From assembly GCA_013398015.1 (NCBI GenBank), contig VZRR01002859.1:1721834-1785833 (forward strand): a DNA stretch of 64,000 bases, written 5' to 3'. Under the pieces are notes generated by a model. The model searched no databases. It was not told the DNA's origin and was given only the letters and a program-made list of their open reading frames with translations. Position 1 is the first letter of the stretch. Each line of letters opens with the position of its first letter. The position numbers and the translations under genes were made by a program. The DNA is from Oreocharis arfaki (taxonomy: Eukaryota > Chordata > Aves > Passeriformes > Paramythiidae). Of the stretch, positions 49,671 through 63,600 are shown piece by piece.

Positions 49671-49733
49671 ATGTGTATACACACACGCACACACACACAC
49701 ACGCACACCCACACACACCCACACACACATACG
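49671..49733. repeat. (CA)n-rich microsatellite with interruptions
   Basis: An ATATATGTGTATA segment leads into CA repeats interrupted by CG and CC units (CACGCACA, CACCCACA). Confidence 0.95.
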
Positions 49734-51829
49734 CAAGTAAATTAAATTTTTGTTTTGAAAGGTACTTGTCAAATAATGATTCCTGGATATAAAATTCCTA
49801 CTTCTATATATTGGTGGGTCATAATTTGAATTATAACTACTTCAGTATACTGCTTTTATGTGATAAAAAGGCTTTTAGTAGCAGCTTCCCTTATAATTCA
49901 GGTATTATGATGGTAGAAAATAATTCAAATAACTGATAAAAATATCTCCTCATGATTTTGTATGTGTTTGCACTTCAAAGGACCAGCAATGAAAAGATGA
50001 TCACACATCTGAATCAGAAGGATAATATTTATATCTAAACTGAGTAACCATGTAATTCTGTTGGTGTTTCCCATACTCTGTCTGTCCTCCTCCACTTGCA
50101 TGCTATAGCCTGATTCAGATTTTCTGTGTGGTGTTTATTACCTGAGCTGAAAAGCTCAATCTAAATATTTGGCCCGTGTACTTCTGGCTGCTATGTACTT
50201 ATGGAAGAGTAAAATACATGAGGTTGGCCATTCTTGTAGCTCTGTAACTTTTATTTTTGATATTCATAGGATGCTTTTAGAACCTGGTTAAAAATTACAT
50301 TTTCCAGTATTCAGCTGCAGAGGAGGGCTTGGTATTTTGAGATCTGTTAGGAGTGATGCTTTTTGTACGCGTACAGATAACTATTCAGATCTCTGCCAAA
50401 GGATTCCTCTGTCACAAGACCCCCAGATGCTGGCTAGAAGAGATCAATCATCACATCTGGCCTGGTAAATAGATATTATAAATTTCAGGCTGAATTTATT
50501 TTCTAGATAGTGCGTATGTATTATTTATCATTCGGCTCTTCTGCTCTGTGCATTTTACCCTCGTGTAGTTAAAGAAGACTGTGTTACGTTCTTGCAAGAT
50601 TTGTTTGGGTGACCAAATGAGCTCCTTGCATCTGCTTTGCTCAGGCAGGCTTAATTCCCAAGTCATCCTGGTTGCATTTTTGCCCAGCAGAATGATCCAA
50701 GAGGTTTTCCTCTTTCCCTTCTTCCTAAAAACGCAGAAGGAGGTTGGCCAGAGCCATAATATATTCTTAAAATTCAAGAATTGTCAGTGGGTGGCTACCA
50801 AGATATGCAACTTACAGACAGATTCATCATCTGAGCTAGGCTGAAATGTTGACTGCAGTTGAGGAGGTTCTCAGGGTGGTAGGGAAGTTCACTCCTCTTA
50901 CCCTTTTTTTCTGGTCATTCCAGTGGTGCCTTTTATTTCTTTCCATTCTAGTTTTATCTTCTGCCCTTTTATATTTATCTGATATATTTTTTTCATTACA
51001 TTTTTGAATTCTCAAAATCCTTGAATTCTTAAGGGCTGATCAAAAGTATATGTTGCTAACTACTAATTCTCACTTTTTATTGATATGTGAACATAACAAA
51101 GTGAATAGAACCTTCCTGTACCACTTCTACAGCAAAACATCACAGGCCACTGTTTCTTGCTTTCTCATTAGTTAATTTCTTGTCTTTATTTAATACACCT
51201 TGCATTAATGAGAGATTAGAAGGCCTTTAGGTGGAACTTTGAGATGTATATAATTACCATACCTGCAATATATGACTTATTTAAGGCAACAATGTATGCA
51301 ACATTGTCAAAATGCTTTAACAGGAGGTCTGATACAGTTTTGTAAACCATCCTTGACTGCCTGTTTCTATAATATTATTACAAAACCCTACATTTAAAGC
51401 TGGCTACATCGTTAGGCTTTCACTGGGCTCTCCACAGCATTTCTCAGTACACATGAAGTTTTAACAGAGCTTTTACAGTGGTAGAGTTCTCGCATCTCTA
51501 TCAGTAATGCACTGTATTTACCATATTCTGGGACTGCGTTTGTTGTTCACAGCCATGCTGTGATGAACAAGCAGACTTGGGCTGTTTGGTCTCTTTCCTC
51601 ACTTGTTTCCAGGTAATGAACTCATAGCTTGTAATAGATGCTATTAATCTGTAGGTGCCTGACAATACATTTTTTACTACTGAATGTAATCTTATTGTGC
51701 TACTCTAGGTAATTTGACTTTGTGTAAAGTTTAATCTTTCCCTTAATTATCGTTGCCTCCCAAATTTGTATCACAAGAGAATTTCTTCATCACAATTATA
51801 CTTATTCTGGAAATACTATTGAGATAAAT

Positions 51830-52110
51830 GATAAATACAGGCAATCCTAATCCCAGTTCCGTGAAACTTGATTAGTCATCCTCCTTCTGGCTGGTAGTAC
51901 CCCTCTCAGATAAATGTTTTCCTGCCTTTTCTTCAGCTTGGTTGCTGAAGAAACGTTCTTTAGTTTAACCAATTGACTCTGTATCAAATGCTTTACTGAA
52001 ATGTACATCAGCTATGTCTCCCTTTATTTAGAAGGAGTGACTTGTATTTTTGCAAATTCTTTCTTTTCAATTTTCTTACATTTACCTCCATCTTTGATAG
52101 TCATTTGCCT
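51830..52110 (-). mobile_element. Possible ancient CR1/L3 LINE fragment (antisense)
   Basis: The blocks 'TTGACTCTGTATCAAATGCT' and 'TTTACTGAAATGTACATCAG' (about 51973-52010) resemble the antisense RT region of an old CR1/L3 element, as in the 2.2-4.5 kb copy. Decay is strong and the borders are guesses. Confidence 0.4.
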
Positions 52111-54392
52111 CAGAAGGATATGACTGAGGCCTGGCTAAAGTCACATGTACTCTGTGGATCATAATAGAACATTGGATACCCAGGTTACTGCATGCTTTAA
52201 TCACCTTTCTGCAAACCGTTGCAAATTTTGTTTTTCCTCATTATACCACTGTCCCCTGCCAGACCTGCAGTTATACCTGGAATTTCATGTACCAGCTCTT
52301 TTGACACATGCACCAATACTGACTCATGCTTCCTTCTGCTCTCCCATCTGTTGGTGTCCGTGTGTTGTGGTGTTCCCTGTACTTGGATAATCCGCTGTCA
52401 GGGGTTGTGCTTTTGTGACTGCACACCTAGAGTATCCAGGGCATCCACAGCTCTGGCTAAAATGGTGTGATCAATAAGATTTTTCAGATTTTGACTTTTT
52501 TTGGTTTTTTTGCTTCTGTTTGGAGAAGCTTTTTCTTCCATTAGTAGCTCCTTCTAAAGCTGGTAGAAGTTTGTCCTGTGTTTGATGTCATCTGCCTTAG
52601 GAGAACAATGTACAGACTTGTGTTCTTTCTCCTTTCAAGCACTCATTACAGCTGAGCTCCACAGAGGAAGGAGATAACCTTTAATATCCAGAAGCTTCAT
52701 GGTCTTTACCTGAGAAAGATTGTTCTGGATAAAAGGAAACCCACTTGTTCCAGGGGCAGTGAGAAAAGGTTAACAAATAAACTATTTTAAAGAAGTTTTT
52801 TCAATGTTCTCTGAAACACACACGTTCACTGCACAACAAATGGGACTCAAACAAAATCTGAATGCTTTTGAAAGTGCAGAGTCAGCAAGGAGGTTTGTCC
52901 TGTAGTCATACAGAGTCACTATCCAGGAAGTCCCCGTAGTCATTTTGCAAACCTGTACTTTAGAATATGCCAGTCTCTGCCAACTGAGATTGTTTTTTAG
53001 CTCTTTGATGCTGAATTCTGTGCAGCCAATAGCACCTCTCTCAGTATAGAAAATCTGGTAAGTGGGAGTTAGGTGTAAGGACAAAATGTGTGTTTACTTA
53101 AAATTAGAAGATACATAGTGTTAAAAAGTTTTGTAATGTGTTAACCTAACTGTACATCTCTTTATCAGCTATGTGTTTGAAAGTCCTGTACCATACCAGT
53201 ATGTCATTAATCAGGGAGATGAAAAACACTGGTTTAGAATTTAAAATAAGCTAAAGAGGGACTATTGAGGGAAACTTTTGTTTCCCTCAATATCATTGAT
53301 GCCCCTTATACAAAATAACAAATTTCGTGGGAGCTTGGCACGTAGCCAGCTCAAACCACGACAGGGACATAAGTCAGTATTAATCATCCTTTACTGATCT
53401 ATTAAAATGTAACTGTCATTTACCTATAATGCAATTCATTAGCATGTTGATATTGTATGTTACCTGGTTTTGCTGTTTACCATTAGGTTTTTGAAATATT
53501 ACGTTAGTGTTTGTTCCCAGATGAAACATGCCTGTTTTTAGCATGGTAGGTTTAATTTTCATGTGGTTCACTTCAGCACATAGTCACAGTATCTGTTCAA
53601 GATAATTGGTTTTAATGTTTCCTCACAGTCCTTTAGCACTTTCCAGACCAGAATATCATAGTTATTCACCAATATTGAAAAAAAGTGCCTATTAAGGATG
53701 GTGGCCTTGACTTAAAAAACTGTCACTGAAATAAGATAGTTCTTAGATGAAACAACTTAGAGGATTTTCAAGGTTGTCACTGTTTGAAAACCTGTTCCTT
53801 TTTTAAGGGAAGGCCTATTTGAGTGTCTCTATTCCTTAGTAACATTAAAAGAAAGTGTCATAAATAAGCCTATCCATTTTTTACTTGTAATTCAAACAAC
53901 AATAAAATCAAAATATTTACTAACACTGAAGTAACAAATTATATGTCATTTTATCTGCTAATTAGTATGCACTTACCGAGTCTGAAGTATAGCTGGGGAA
54001 TTCTTCTTAAGTGATTGGGATGCTCCTATTTTATTTACGTTTTGGCATTAAAAACGTTGGGGTTGTTTTATAATCAAGTAAGAAGGCAAAAATTGATCTG
54101 CCTATCTGTTTTGCTTTTGTATTTACAAAAGCATACCCCACCCATTTAGCCACTTAAGCCATGCAAGCAAACCTCAACTATATGCAGGCTGGCACCTCAG
54201 CATCGCATGCATGCTGGCTCTGGCTGTTGTCAGTAATCCTGAGTGTTAGAACTCTGGAGTTGTGAAGTGACTTACAGGGGCAAATAATAAAGTTGCAGCT
54301 GCTTCCCTGTTCACTTTTTGGTCTCCTGTTGTTCATTGCGGTGTCCTGTGCAGAGGATGGTGCTGTGTGTGAGATGTCAGTAGATGTGGCAC
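52111..54392. other. Unique intron 1 DNA
   Basis: No gene seen. It contains the perfect hairpin at 53263-53292. Confidence 0.5.
53263..53292. repeat. Perfect 13-bp inverted repeat with 4-nt loop
   Basis: The left arm TATTGAGGGAAAC (53263-53275) and the right arm GTTTCCCTCAATA (53280-53292) are exact reverse complements around TTTT. Confidence 0.92.
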
Positions 54393-54498
54393 ATAAGGTC
54401 ATGGTGAAGTGGTGGACTTGGCAATGCTGAGTTAATGGTTGGACTCGATGACCTCTCGGAGGTCTTTTCTAGCCCAAATGATTCTATGATGCTATGAG
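54393..54498 (+). mobile_element. CR1 LINE 3' tail fragment
   Basis: About 105 bases of CR1 3' UTR ending in 'CAAATGATTCTATGATGC', with the 'GGTTGGACTCGATGACCTCT' block near 54437. A very short 5'-truncated insertion; no coding content. Confidence 0.9.
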
Positions 54499-57400
54499 GC
54501 CTTCCTTGCTTTGTGAGAAGCAAAGTGCCTCTGGTGAGTTTCATGGTTGTGCTATTCTGAGTGTGGGTCAAAAGCCTTGAAAAAACTGAAAAATTCAAAA
54601 GTCTGAAGGGCTTTGAACTTCCTACTGGTGACAACTATTGAACTGGGTGATAAGGGCCAGTTTCTGTGCACTGACTCCTGTTTGGCAAGTGTTAGATGCC
54701 AGTCTGCAATGAAATTTTACTCTTTGTTTTAATTTGCCGTGCAGAGGCAGAATGCTTTTGAATTGAAAATAGTGAATAAAAACCCCTATGGCCACGAGGC
54801 TATTTACAGATAAATAACCTAAGTATGTGTTAAAATACAGTAACTTAGTTCTTCAGTGAATGTCCTTGCTATGCCCCCACTTTATTTCAGCCAAATTAAA
54901 AAAGAAAACAAGCCCCCTAAAAAAGCAAACTTTATGATTTTGTTAGCAACAATAAAAATACGTAGTTGGATTGACATATCTTTTTCTGGCTGCATATTTG
55001 ATGAAACTTAGGAAATCATGATTCTTTAGAGACTGTCAGATGATAGGCTAATGGCTATGAGTTTAAGCCCACTCAGAAGGGTAGTATGCCAGCCTCTGCA
55101 GGAGAAAAAGGGGAGTGTGAACTTAGTTTATGTGTCAATGAATAATATTGAATTTAAAATTGTTGCTAAATAATATTTTTAAAGCACTTTGATGTGTTCA
55201 TTTGCAGAATCTGCTTCTACAGAACATTGAGTTGTATTAAAAGAATGTGAATGTAATTCATTACCAGCACAGTCAGTATTGATGGGTTATCTTACAGGTC
55301 ACTGAACCAAACCATGTAAATGACGTACTTATTTTTAATCAGTCTACAAAAAAAATTGCTACAGTTTTCTGTAGATTTTTCTCCACTTTTTCTCCACACC
55401 TGCAATTGTGTTAAATTGAGCAAAAGAATATTTAAACCTTAAGCATGTGTTACATGACTTTACTGCTTGCCATGCTGACCAAGCTTCATTTGATTTTGGT
55501 GAGACTTTGATCACACATATTGCAGGAAGAGCTTCCCTCAAACTTTATACGCTTAGTCTCTTAGCTTTTAACTCTTAATTCAGAATTGTTTGTCTGAAAC
55601 AGAAGCTCTTAATAACAAAAGTGCACACTGCAGAACTGTGTGTAAAATTACTTAAAGAGAGTCATTTGACATTTGGTCAACAAATGCAAAAAAATCCAGT
55701 AAACCAATCATAGTGTCAAATATCGTAGCCTTTTACTAAAATTAGTCTTTTTTAAGGAAATATCTCAGTGTGGTTATTCATGCCTAATTAATCTCACTAA
55801 TTGGTAGTGATGTTGATAATACTTTCACGTAATAATACTTTAAACCTAGATATCCTATTATTATAGTGAATTCATGGATATAAACATTAAAACCAAAATA
55901 CAGATAGACTGTTATAATGCAATTTACATTGGCCATTTTTTAAGAAAGCAATTGAAAAGTTAAAAGCACGTCAGGAGGCTGATCAGATTAATGCGCTCAG
56001 TTTTGATGTACTGTAGTTATCACAGAAATATTAATGACTTATCTCTAATGAAAGGAAATAAGGTTTTTACCTACCACTGTGTCTGCAATTATTAGGTTTC
56101 AGACACAGTGTGACAGTTCTGAAGTAAGCTTTTATGCTAGAATATAATTTGAAATTTGAAATTTAGTTTTACTCTGCTATTTCCATCTATTCCACTGGAT
56201 ATAAAACTGAATATCTTGACTGGTTGAGGTCAAATCATGGTCTTCTGACTTTTTTTTTCAAGTACACAAAATATAACCAAGAAAGAACTTGAACTCGTAA
56301 TTTTAATGACTTCATTTTTGATGTGGAGACAGTATTGCCCACAGAATGCTGTCTGTATTCCAAATGCAGGATTTTATGGCTGCTATTAGCTTTTAGGATA
56401 ACTATTCTTTTAAAGCCAGTATTGGCATCTGTACAGAGTACAGTGTATAGGGTAGCATTTACAGGTGAAGGAATATCTGTGTAACAGTTTTCCCCTTGGA
56501 ATACTGAAAAAGTTATATTCTTTCCTATTTCAGAGGCATTTCTTCACTGAATATCTGCTGAGTACCGTGAGAACTAGAGAAAGAGTGAAACATCTTCAAC
56601 ACATTTTCATTGCCATTTAAAACCAAATTAAATTTTCACTGTGTTGATAAACGTTTCACTTTTGCTTTCCATGCACCTTTACTTACAGGATTCTTTAAAC
56701 AGACTGCATATTTAAAGAAATACCTACAAATCTTTGATGCAGATATTTAATGTGAATTAATCACAATTGTTTGCACTGCAGCCCCGCTTTACAGATTTAT
56801 ACTCATTCAATGAGGGAGCAGAAGTATATCCTGCATTCTAATCATTCACATAACTCAAATTCAAGATAATTAGTATTTTGAAAGCTTTGTTTGAAGTGAA
56901 AATTACTTGCAGATCTTTCAATGTGAATAATTTTCAATAACAAAAGGTCTTAAAAGAGAGTTTTGATATTTTGGTAAGATTTTGTAATGAGCAAAAATAG
57001 AGGAATACATTCAAGCCTGTATAGAGAGTTCTTCAGGTGTGTCAATTATAATCTTTGTTTTTTAGCATTACCGAGTACTAGCTCTTGAAACTTGTCTTAT
57101 GATTCTTCAGTAGTGATTTGAGTGCTTGGTTAATACTTTTTAGGTATGAGGCCATTTTAAAAGGATCTTTCTGTTATATGAATAAGTCCACATAAATAAT
57201 AGATCTGCTGTTAAGGCAGAGGCAGAGTTCAGTTACTTCTGCAGCTGTAGGTTCGTATTATACCCAGTTTTAAACCACTCACATTTCCACAGCATCCACC
57301 CAGTCATGCGTTAAGTGGCACGATTAACATCTGTCGTGTGTGCTTCATTGTCAGCCTTGCAAAGCTGGGTACGTAGGATAATAATTTATTTTAGTAGAGT

Positions 57401-57538
57401 TAATTTTAATTGTATTTCTGTATGTCTGAATTAGAAAGGGCAGACCTGAAGATGTGTCCTTGAAGCAGAAGGCAATGATGGTGTATGTACCTAGTCCTCT
57501 TTTCAGCTGATCTATGAGAAAGTTGGCTCCTGCCGACT
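54499..57538. other. Unique AT-rich intron 1 DNA
   Basis: About 3 kb with no recognised repeat. No gene seen. It could include conserved noncoding elements, but conservation cannot be judged from one sequence. Confidence 0.45.
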
Positions 57539-57682
57539 GGGGTTTTCCTTTTGAAGTGTATGGTTCCTTGCGATCTCCAGAAAGCCCCGTGGTTCAAAAT
57601 GGTGGCCAACAATCAGTGGTGGTTGTTGGCCACCATTTCCAGCTGTGGAGTTTTCTGGAGCTCCTGGACCTTTAAAGACCCC
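57539..57682 (+). repeat. Long imperfect inverted repeat (candidate hairpin RNA or MITE-like element)
   Basis: The central perfect stem pairs 57597-57612 with 57623-57638 (16 bp, including GGTGGCCAACAA) around the 10-nt loop TCAGTGGTGG. Extending outward, 57572-57612 pairs with 57623-57663 over 41 positions: 32 Watson-Crick, 5 G-U and 4 mismatches when read as plus-strand RNA. Further out, GG-U-CC pairs with GGACC (57562-57567 with 57666-57670) and GGGGT pairs with ACCCC (57539-57543 with 57678-57682). The plus strand is the RIMS1 sense strand. It could be a microRNA-like or long-hairpin precursor, a palindromic nonautonomous transposon, or a decayed chance duplication; expression is unknown. 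Confidence 0.85.
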
Positions 57683-60600
57683 GGAGATGAGGTGTGGGTG
57701 AGAGGATGACACAGGTGATGACTGCGTAGCTGCTTTAGTAGTTCAGTTTCCTGCCTAAACTTCGACTCTGTACTTAAAAATATCTGATGCTGGCATCTCT
57801 AAATTTCAGTTCCAAGTGGTGGGAAATTCACAAGATCAGTTTTTTCTCAAATGTTGCCATCTTGGCCTGAACTCAAATGACAGCAGCTGTTCTCATGAGA
57901 TTTCAATTTCAGCCAACTGAAAAAACAGCCTTTTCCTTTTCAGATCTAACCAGCTAGTGATGGTAGCATTGACTTCTCTTCACAATGTTACAAATCCATA
58001 CACCCCCTCCCACACGCTGCATACACATGAAGAATAAAATGGAGGTGGACTCCAGTGTGCTATGTATTTATCATTTTTGCTGAATGGAATTGTGCATTTT
58101 TTTTGTGGAAAACATGGCCCAGCCCTGCAGTGTTCAGCATTTACATTTAGTATGCGATGTATTCACTGAGGATTTATGCGTAAAGATCTGTAAAAGAAAA
58201 ACTTTCTTCTAGGGAAGCGCTGACTGGGAATGACTTCCACCTTCATTCACATGCGATGGCATTGAAATACCAAGTCCTTCTGATTGATCTCTGCCAGTGT
58301 TCACTTGCCCTTCTTCCTTTCCAGCTTTCAGCAGCATATGGAGCATCAACAGACTCGTGGGCAGCTTGGCTTGACCTGAAAAAATCAGAAAGCAGTACTG
58401 GTTTTAAAAATAGGGTGCGGAAGCTGAAGGCAACTTGTGCTTCTGTCTCACAGGAACAGAAGGAGTGGCGGAGGTCAAAGAGGACTTGGTGTGTGTGTAT
58501 TGAGAGGATTAGGACCAGGTATGAAGAGAAGAAAACAGGGTCGTACTTCTCCTCCCCTGTCTTAGACATTGGTGTGTTCCTTGAGTGTGGCATGGGACTG
58601 TGACTTCTGCAGTCTATGATGGAAGGTGGGAAAGGTGCTCCTTTCCCCCGGGGTGTGAGTGCTGTGTCCACAGTCTCCAGCTTTCTAACTGATGGGCCTT
58701 CAGTTCTGGGCTGCTCTGCAGGGATATCTTGTTACCAGGCACCTTTTTCCTCACCACCATCCCTGGTGGGCACCCTGTGATCCCAGTGGCTAGCTAGGGA
58801 CATGTCCTGAATATGTGTCTTCACTGCCCCAAGAGAGAAAACTGTGGTTTGGAGTAATGCAGATTTGGTTCAGTTTAGACTGTAGGAAAGGGGAAACCAC
58901 TGAGAATTTACCATACTTGTGAATAACCACTTACAAGAGAGTTTGAGTTTTTCTCAGTCTTTCTCTCATCTGAATCCACAGAACTCGTGATGGTCAGCCT
59001 GAGAGAAATTTTGTTCAGGCTTCTTCTCATGTTGTTGAAAGAAAAGTCTAAAACTTTCTAAGAGCTTATTTAATCCAGGGATGTGGAATTCCCAGCCAGA
59101 TTGATAGGTTAAATTCGTGATTGTGGGCTGAAAAACTGAGTGACACATTTGAAACTTGATCTTAGACGTGAAGTGTCAAAGAGAGAGTGTCTTTTCCAGG
59201 CTGGTGCAATGCTGTTCTTACTTTAACCTTGTGGAGCTGAGAGGAGTTAGCTGATCACTGTTACATCTGTAAAGATCAAGCTCTCTGGCATGTATACAGC
59301 AGTCCTCTGGCTGTTCAGACACCATAAAAGATGAAAATCTGGTCCCAGATATTCTTGGTATGTTGTCTTTGCCACATCCAAATCCAAACTGTACTAGTAT
59401 GTGCTCACTTAGAAACCATCGATGGGATTCAACTTAACAAATATAAGTGCGTGCCTGTACCTGAAATCTCCTTGCAAGTTTGTAGTCTGAAATTCTCTGT
59501 AGTTGGCATTGGAGAGGAATGGGTACTTGTTAGGGTAGATTAATCTCATCCTAAGGTCCATGTTGACCATGTCTCGGTTCAATGCCGACTACAAAAGTAA
59601 CCTAGAGTGAGTAACTCAGCTAATGATACCGTTTTTTGGTAGGTGTGTGAAGATAGGCAAGTTGAATCTCACTCCTTGTGTCAGTGAGGCAACATGGAGC
59701 TGCTTGCCAGTAGCTATGTGTCAGAGCTAAATCTTCTTTCTCAGGATCAGGAAACTGGAAGCAGTTCCTGGATGCCTGTCCTATGCATCAGAGAGTTACA
59801 GCACAAGGGGTTATTTTGCTCCGAAACCTGTGTCAATGAACACTTACCGAAAACATAAAAATAACCCTTAGGGGAACATTCACATTTACAGTCAGGACTG
59901 TGGATACAGAGTTGGCAGAGACTGCCTGGAGTTGGATGTGATGTTATAAGGAAAAGAAATATGAACTGTCAATAAATGCTCAAGGTAACCCATACCTCAG
60001 ACTAACAGGTCTGAGACTAAGAACTTATAAGATTCTCCAGTATCTTACTGGGGGACCTTGAAAAACTTTTTTATTCTTGCTCTAGCTCTTCTTCCCAGTA
60101 AGTAATATGGACAAGGCATTGATTTCTTGAAAATCCCTTTCTCTTGGTTTAAGACGATTTACAGCATGGAGCCTGGGAAACAGGCTACCTCCCCTTCAGT
60201 TTTAACAACTACCCTTTCACCAGTAAGGAGAGATGAATGTGAGAAGATGTAAGTGAAAACATTACAGTTTACTAAAAACTGAAACAGTAACAGGCAAAAT
60301 AACAGTAATAATCACTAGATACAAAGGTGCTGATCGTCATGGATTGCCCAGGCATCAAAGAGAAACAAGATATGGAAAGATATGGAATACAGTACAGATT
60401 GGGTTACCCAGGACACCCTTTGTGAGGCCAAATGAGGAAGTTCTGTGCAAGTGCTTAAGGGTTTTCTCCAGGTAATAGAGAAGTTTGGAGTTCCAAAAAA
60501 GTATTGTAGAGCTGCCATTTAGTTTTAGTCAACAGGCCTTAATATAAGATAGCATTAGAAATATTATATTAATTGATGCAGTAACGTAACCAAAGCCAAG

Positions 60601-63600
60601 AAAAAAGGGTACAGGTAGAGTATACCAAATGTAGCTCTAATTGTGCTGGAAATTAGATGACTTATAGTAGTAGAAAAATAATCCATGTTTTCAATATGCA
60701 GAGGTCAGGAAGCAAGCTTTATCATCAGCAGAAAATAAACTCACTCATCTTTCATAGGAAAAGACAATTTTATAAAAGTAACAGATATCTTCATCCACAT
60801 AAAACTAAATAAAATATAGTGATAATGATACACAAGTGCTTTCTAATAAAGGTTTTCCTATTAGTGATAAAATAAAAAAATATGTTCTTTTGGAACCGAA
60901 TCAGTGTTCATGCTAGGCGTCTTATCCGATAGACACCAACAAACCTTTGATTATGTGATTTGATGTGATCTTTGATTATAGTGACTGTGGTAAGATTTCT
61001 TCTATTTGCCATATATGAATTCTGCTTAAATCACAGAGCTTGAGCTTTTAATTTAAACAGTTTAGCTTTTACATTTTATGTTTTTTCTCTTTTTTTAACC
61101 TCCACAAGAACATCATGCTTTCTGTGTTAGTGTCTCAAATGAATTCTCCATGTCTAGGCCATATAGAAATAGTGTTTTACCTTCTCTGTTGCTCTTAAAA
61201 CAGTGTCACAGGGATTAAGAATGACCTGTCCAAGTTTTTTTCAGGACACCAAGCTGTGTTGCCTTGCCCAGAGATAGGATGGATGTTTACTGCGAGAATC
61301 TTTCTAGAGCCTGGGAGTAGAGGATTTGGGAGATTGCAGTCATTCCCAACATGAACTGATGTAAAGCAGCACTGGTGTTTTTTCACTGAGGGAGACCAGG
61401 AGCAGTCATATGATCCACAATGATGTCTGGAGGCAGAAAGGAATAGAGTCAGTAGATGCTGAAGTAAACTGCTGCAGTGAGGTCTGCAAAAAAGTATGTT
61501 GTGTCTGCTTGACTTTTGAAACAATAAATTGTGAATGGTTTTCATCAAATCAGATGGAACATGCAGAAAAAAAAAATTCAGTAGTCCAGTAACAAATTTT
61601 GTTAGCATATGCTTTTCTCAAACTAATTTTATTGTCGCATTGCTTTTAAGTTCTCTTTAACAACAATGAAAAGAAACCAATGGGATTTTTAAAATTCATA
61701 TAACACTTTTTAGCTATTCTAAAATAAATATGCTTTATTTGCAATATAATTATTCAAAGGATTTGTGCCTGATTTATATATTAAAATATTTGGGATTGCA
61801 TTTACGTTTTCAAAAACATGTGCTACCTTGTGTGTCCAACCACACAAGTACAGCAATTTAGCTTGCATCAGGCTAATGCTGATGTGACTCCACACATACA
61901 GTATCTGTTACCCAAGTATGAAATCCAGTACATGTAGCTGAAGTTGTTTAAAGCATTACTCCTCAGTAGCTGTTCACTGCCAGCAGAAGGTCACAGTCAG
62001 CCGCTGAGCTGCCTTAGTGGGTTGGGTTTGCTCTCATCTCATTCTGTACAAAGTCAGCTGGGTTAGCTTGTGGCTTGGCTGTCGGTGCATGTGGTTGTTC
62101 AGTCTCTCATGGAAAACAGCTGTAGGAACTTGCTCCTAAACTGTTATAGCTGTTTCCAAATTATGGCCAACTCTGTAGAGCTCTGGTACAATGCTGTGTG
62201 CAGACCAAGGCTTTTTAAAAAATGTCAAAAGTACTGCAAGGTGAGGAGTATTTTAGAACTATTTTTGCCCTAATTGTACATTAAGAAGAGCGACAGCTCC
62301 TTGAAAAACCAGGGCTTCCTAATAATGAATTTATAAGAATAAAACTTGTAAAGTGTATTTGACAGTATTTAGCAGCTGCAGAATTTCATCATTTGTTCAG
62401 TGATTTCATGCTGTCAAATCTGACAACATGAACTAGTGCCAATCTTTGCTTTGAAAGACAATTTCCTTTTTATAAAAATTCTAATTATTAAAGCTAAATT
62501 TGGATTTTATTAAAAGGAAGTTGTTAGTCTTTTATATTTGTCAAATAGCTTTCAAAAACTAAGTTGGTTCTACCTTTGACAATTAGTCAAAACTATATTT
62601 ACTGAAAACCATAAATTACATGTTTTTTCCACCTTCTGCTACCAATGGATGAAGCTGGTGTCAGTGGCAAGGAAGGCACTGGTGTTTTTGATACATATAA
62701 AACCTGGTTATCAATTGTGTAGAAGTCTGGATTTATTAACCGTTTTCAGACACGCTTATTTGGGCACACTTGGACCTCATTTAGCTAAAGACACTATTGA
62801 GCACCCGCTGCATTTGGAGGAGAGGGTATTCAGCCTGTGAAGTTAACTTGGATGTTGCCATAATTTGGGTCCTAAAGATATACAACCCTCTTGCCTTTAA
62901 AATGACTGTGCTTTTAACACCCTTCTTGATTGAATTTACAGGTACTATAGGCAAAAGTTTGAATTAATGCAGATTAGCAGCTGCCACTGTAACCTATGCT
63001 CTGGATACAGGCTAGCTCAGCTCAGATGCTACTCGCCTTCTGAACTGTGCTGTGCTTTGTCCAGGTTCTGTCACAACCCAGAAAGCACAGACCAGTTATT
63101 CCACTGCTTACCTGAAAATAATGCATGTAACAGTTTATGGTTTGGGGGCAAGATACCCTTTTATTAACTAGCAGCAAGCTAGTCTCCTGACCTCTTTCCC
63201 TGGAATACAACAGACTTCTGGATGCAGAACTGATGTAAGTGTGCAATTGGCTGCTAATGAGGGATTTGAGACCTTTTCCCTCTTTCTCCCACATGAACTT
63301 AGTGTAGAGACTATAATGAGAGTTATAGTAAGTACATTTCCGACCATGCAGGAAACTTTGGTGCTGCTGTTCTGGGGCTTCTTGGCTATGTTTTCATAAG
63401 TATAAGCAATAGAGGTGGGACCACTGAAGAAGTATTAATGAAACATGAATTTTCTGCACCATCTGATGATACAACCATGTTCAGCTTTTGAAACAATATT
63501 CCTGAGTGAACAGGAATTACTGTATTATACTGCTGTAGTTCTAGCCTGATTTTGTTAGAAATAATGAAGCATATACATTAAAAATGAAGATAAAAATCTT

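Larger units (their letters stand above)
44513..51829. other. Unique AT-rich intron 1 DNA with microsatellites
   Basis: Apart from the (TA)n and (AC)n tracts listed separately, no repeats or genes are recognised. ORFs of up to about 120 codons (for example 49248-49616) lack any family resemblance. Confidence 0.5.

Noticed and set aside
58243..58671. Overlapping ORFs of 142 (minus) and 115 (plus) codons
   Set aside because: A locally GC-richer patch gives open frames on both strands. Neither has a recognisable domain or splice signals joined to RIMS1.
61195..61608. 137-codon minus ORF; plus strand has AATAAA near 61524 and an A-run near 61568, suggesting a processed pseudogene
   Set aside because: The A-run is only about 10 bases, no parent gene is recognised and no target-site duplication is apparent.
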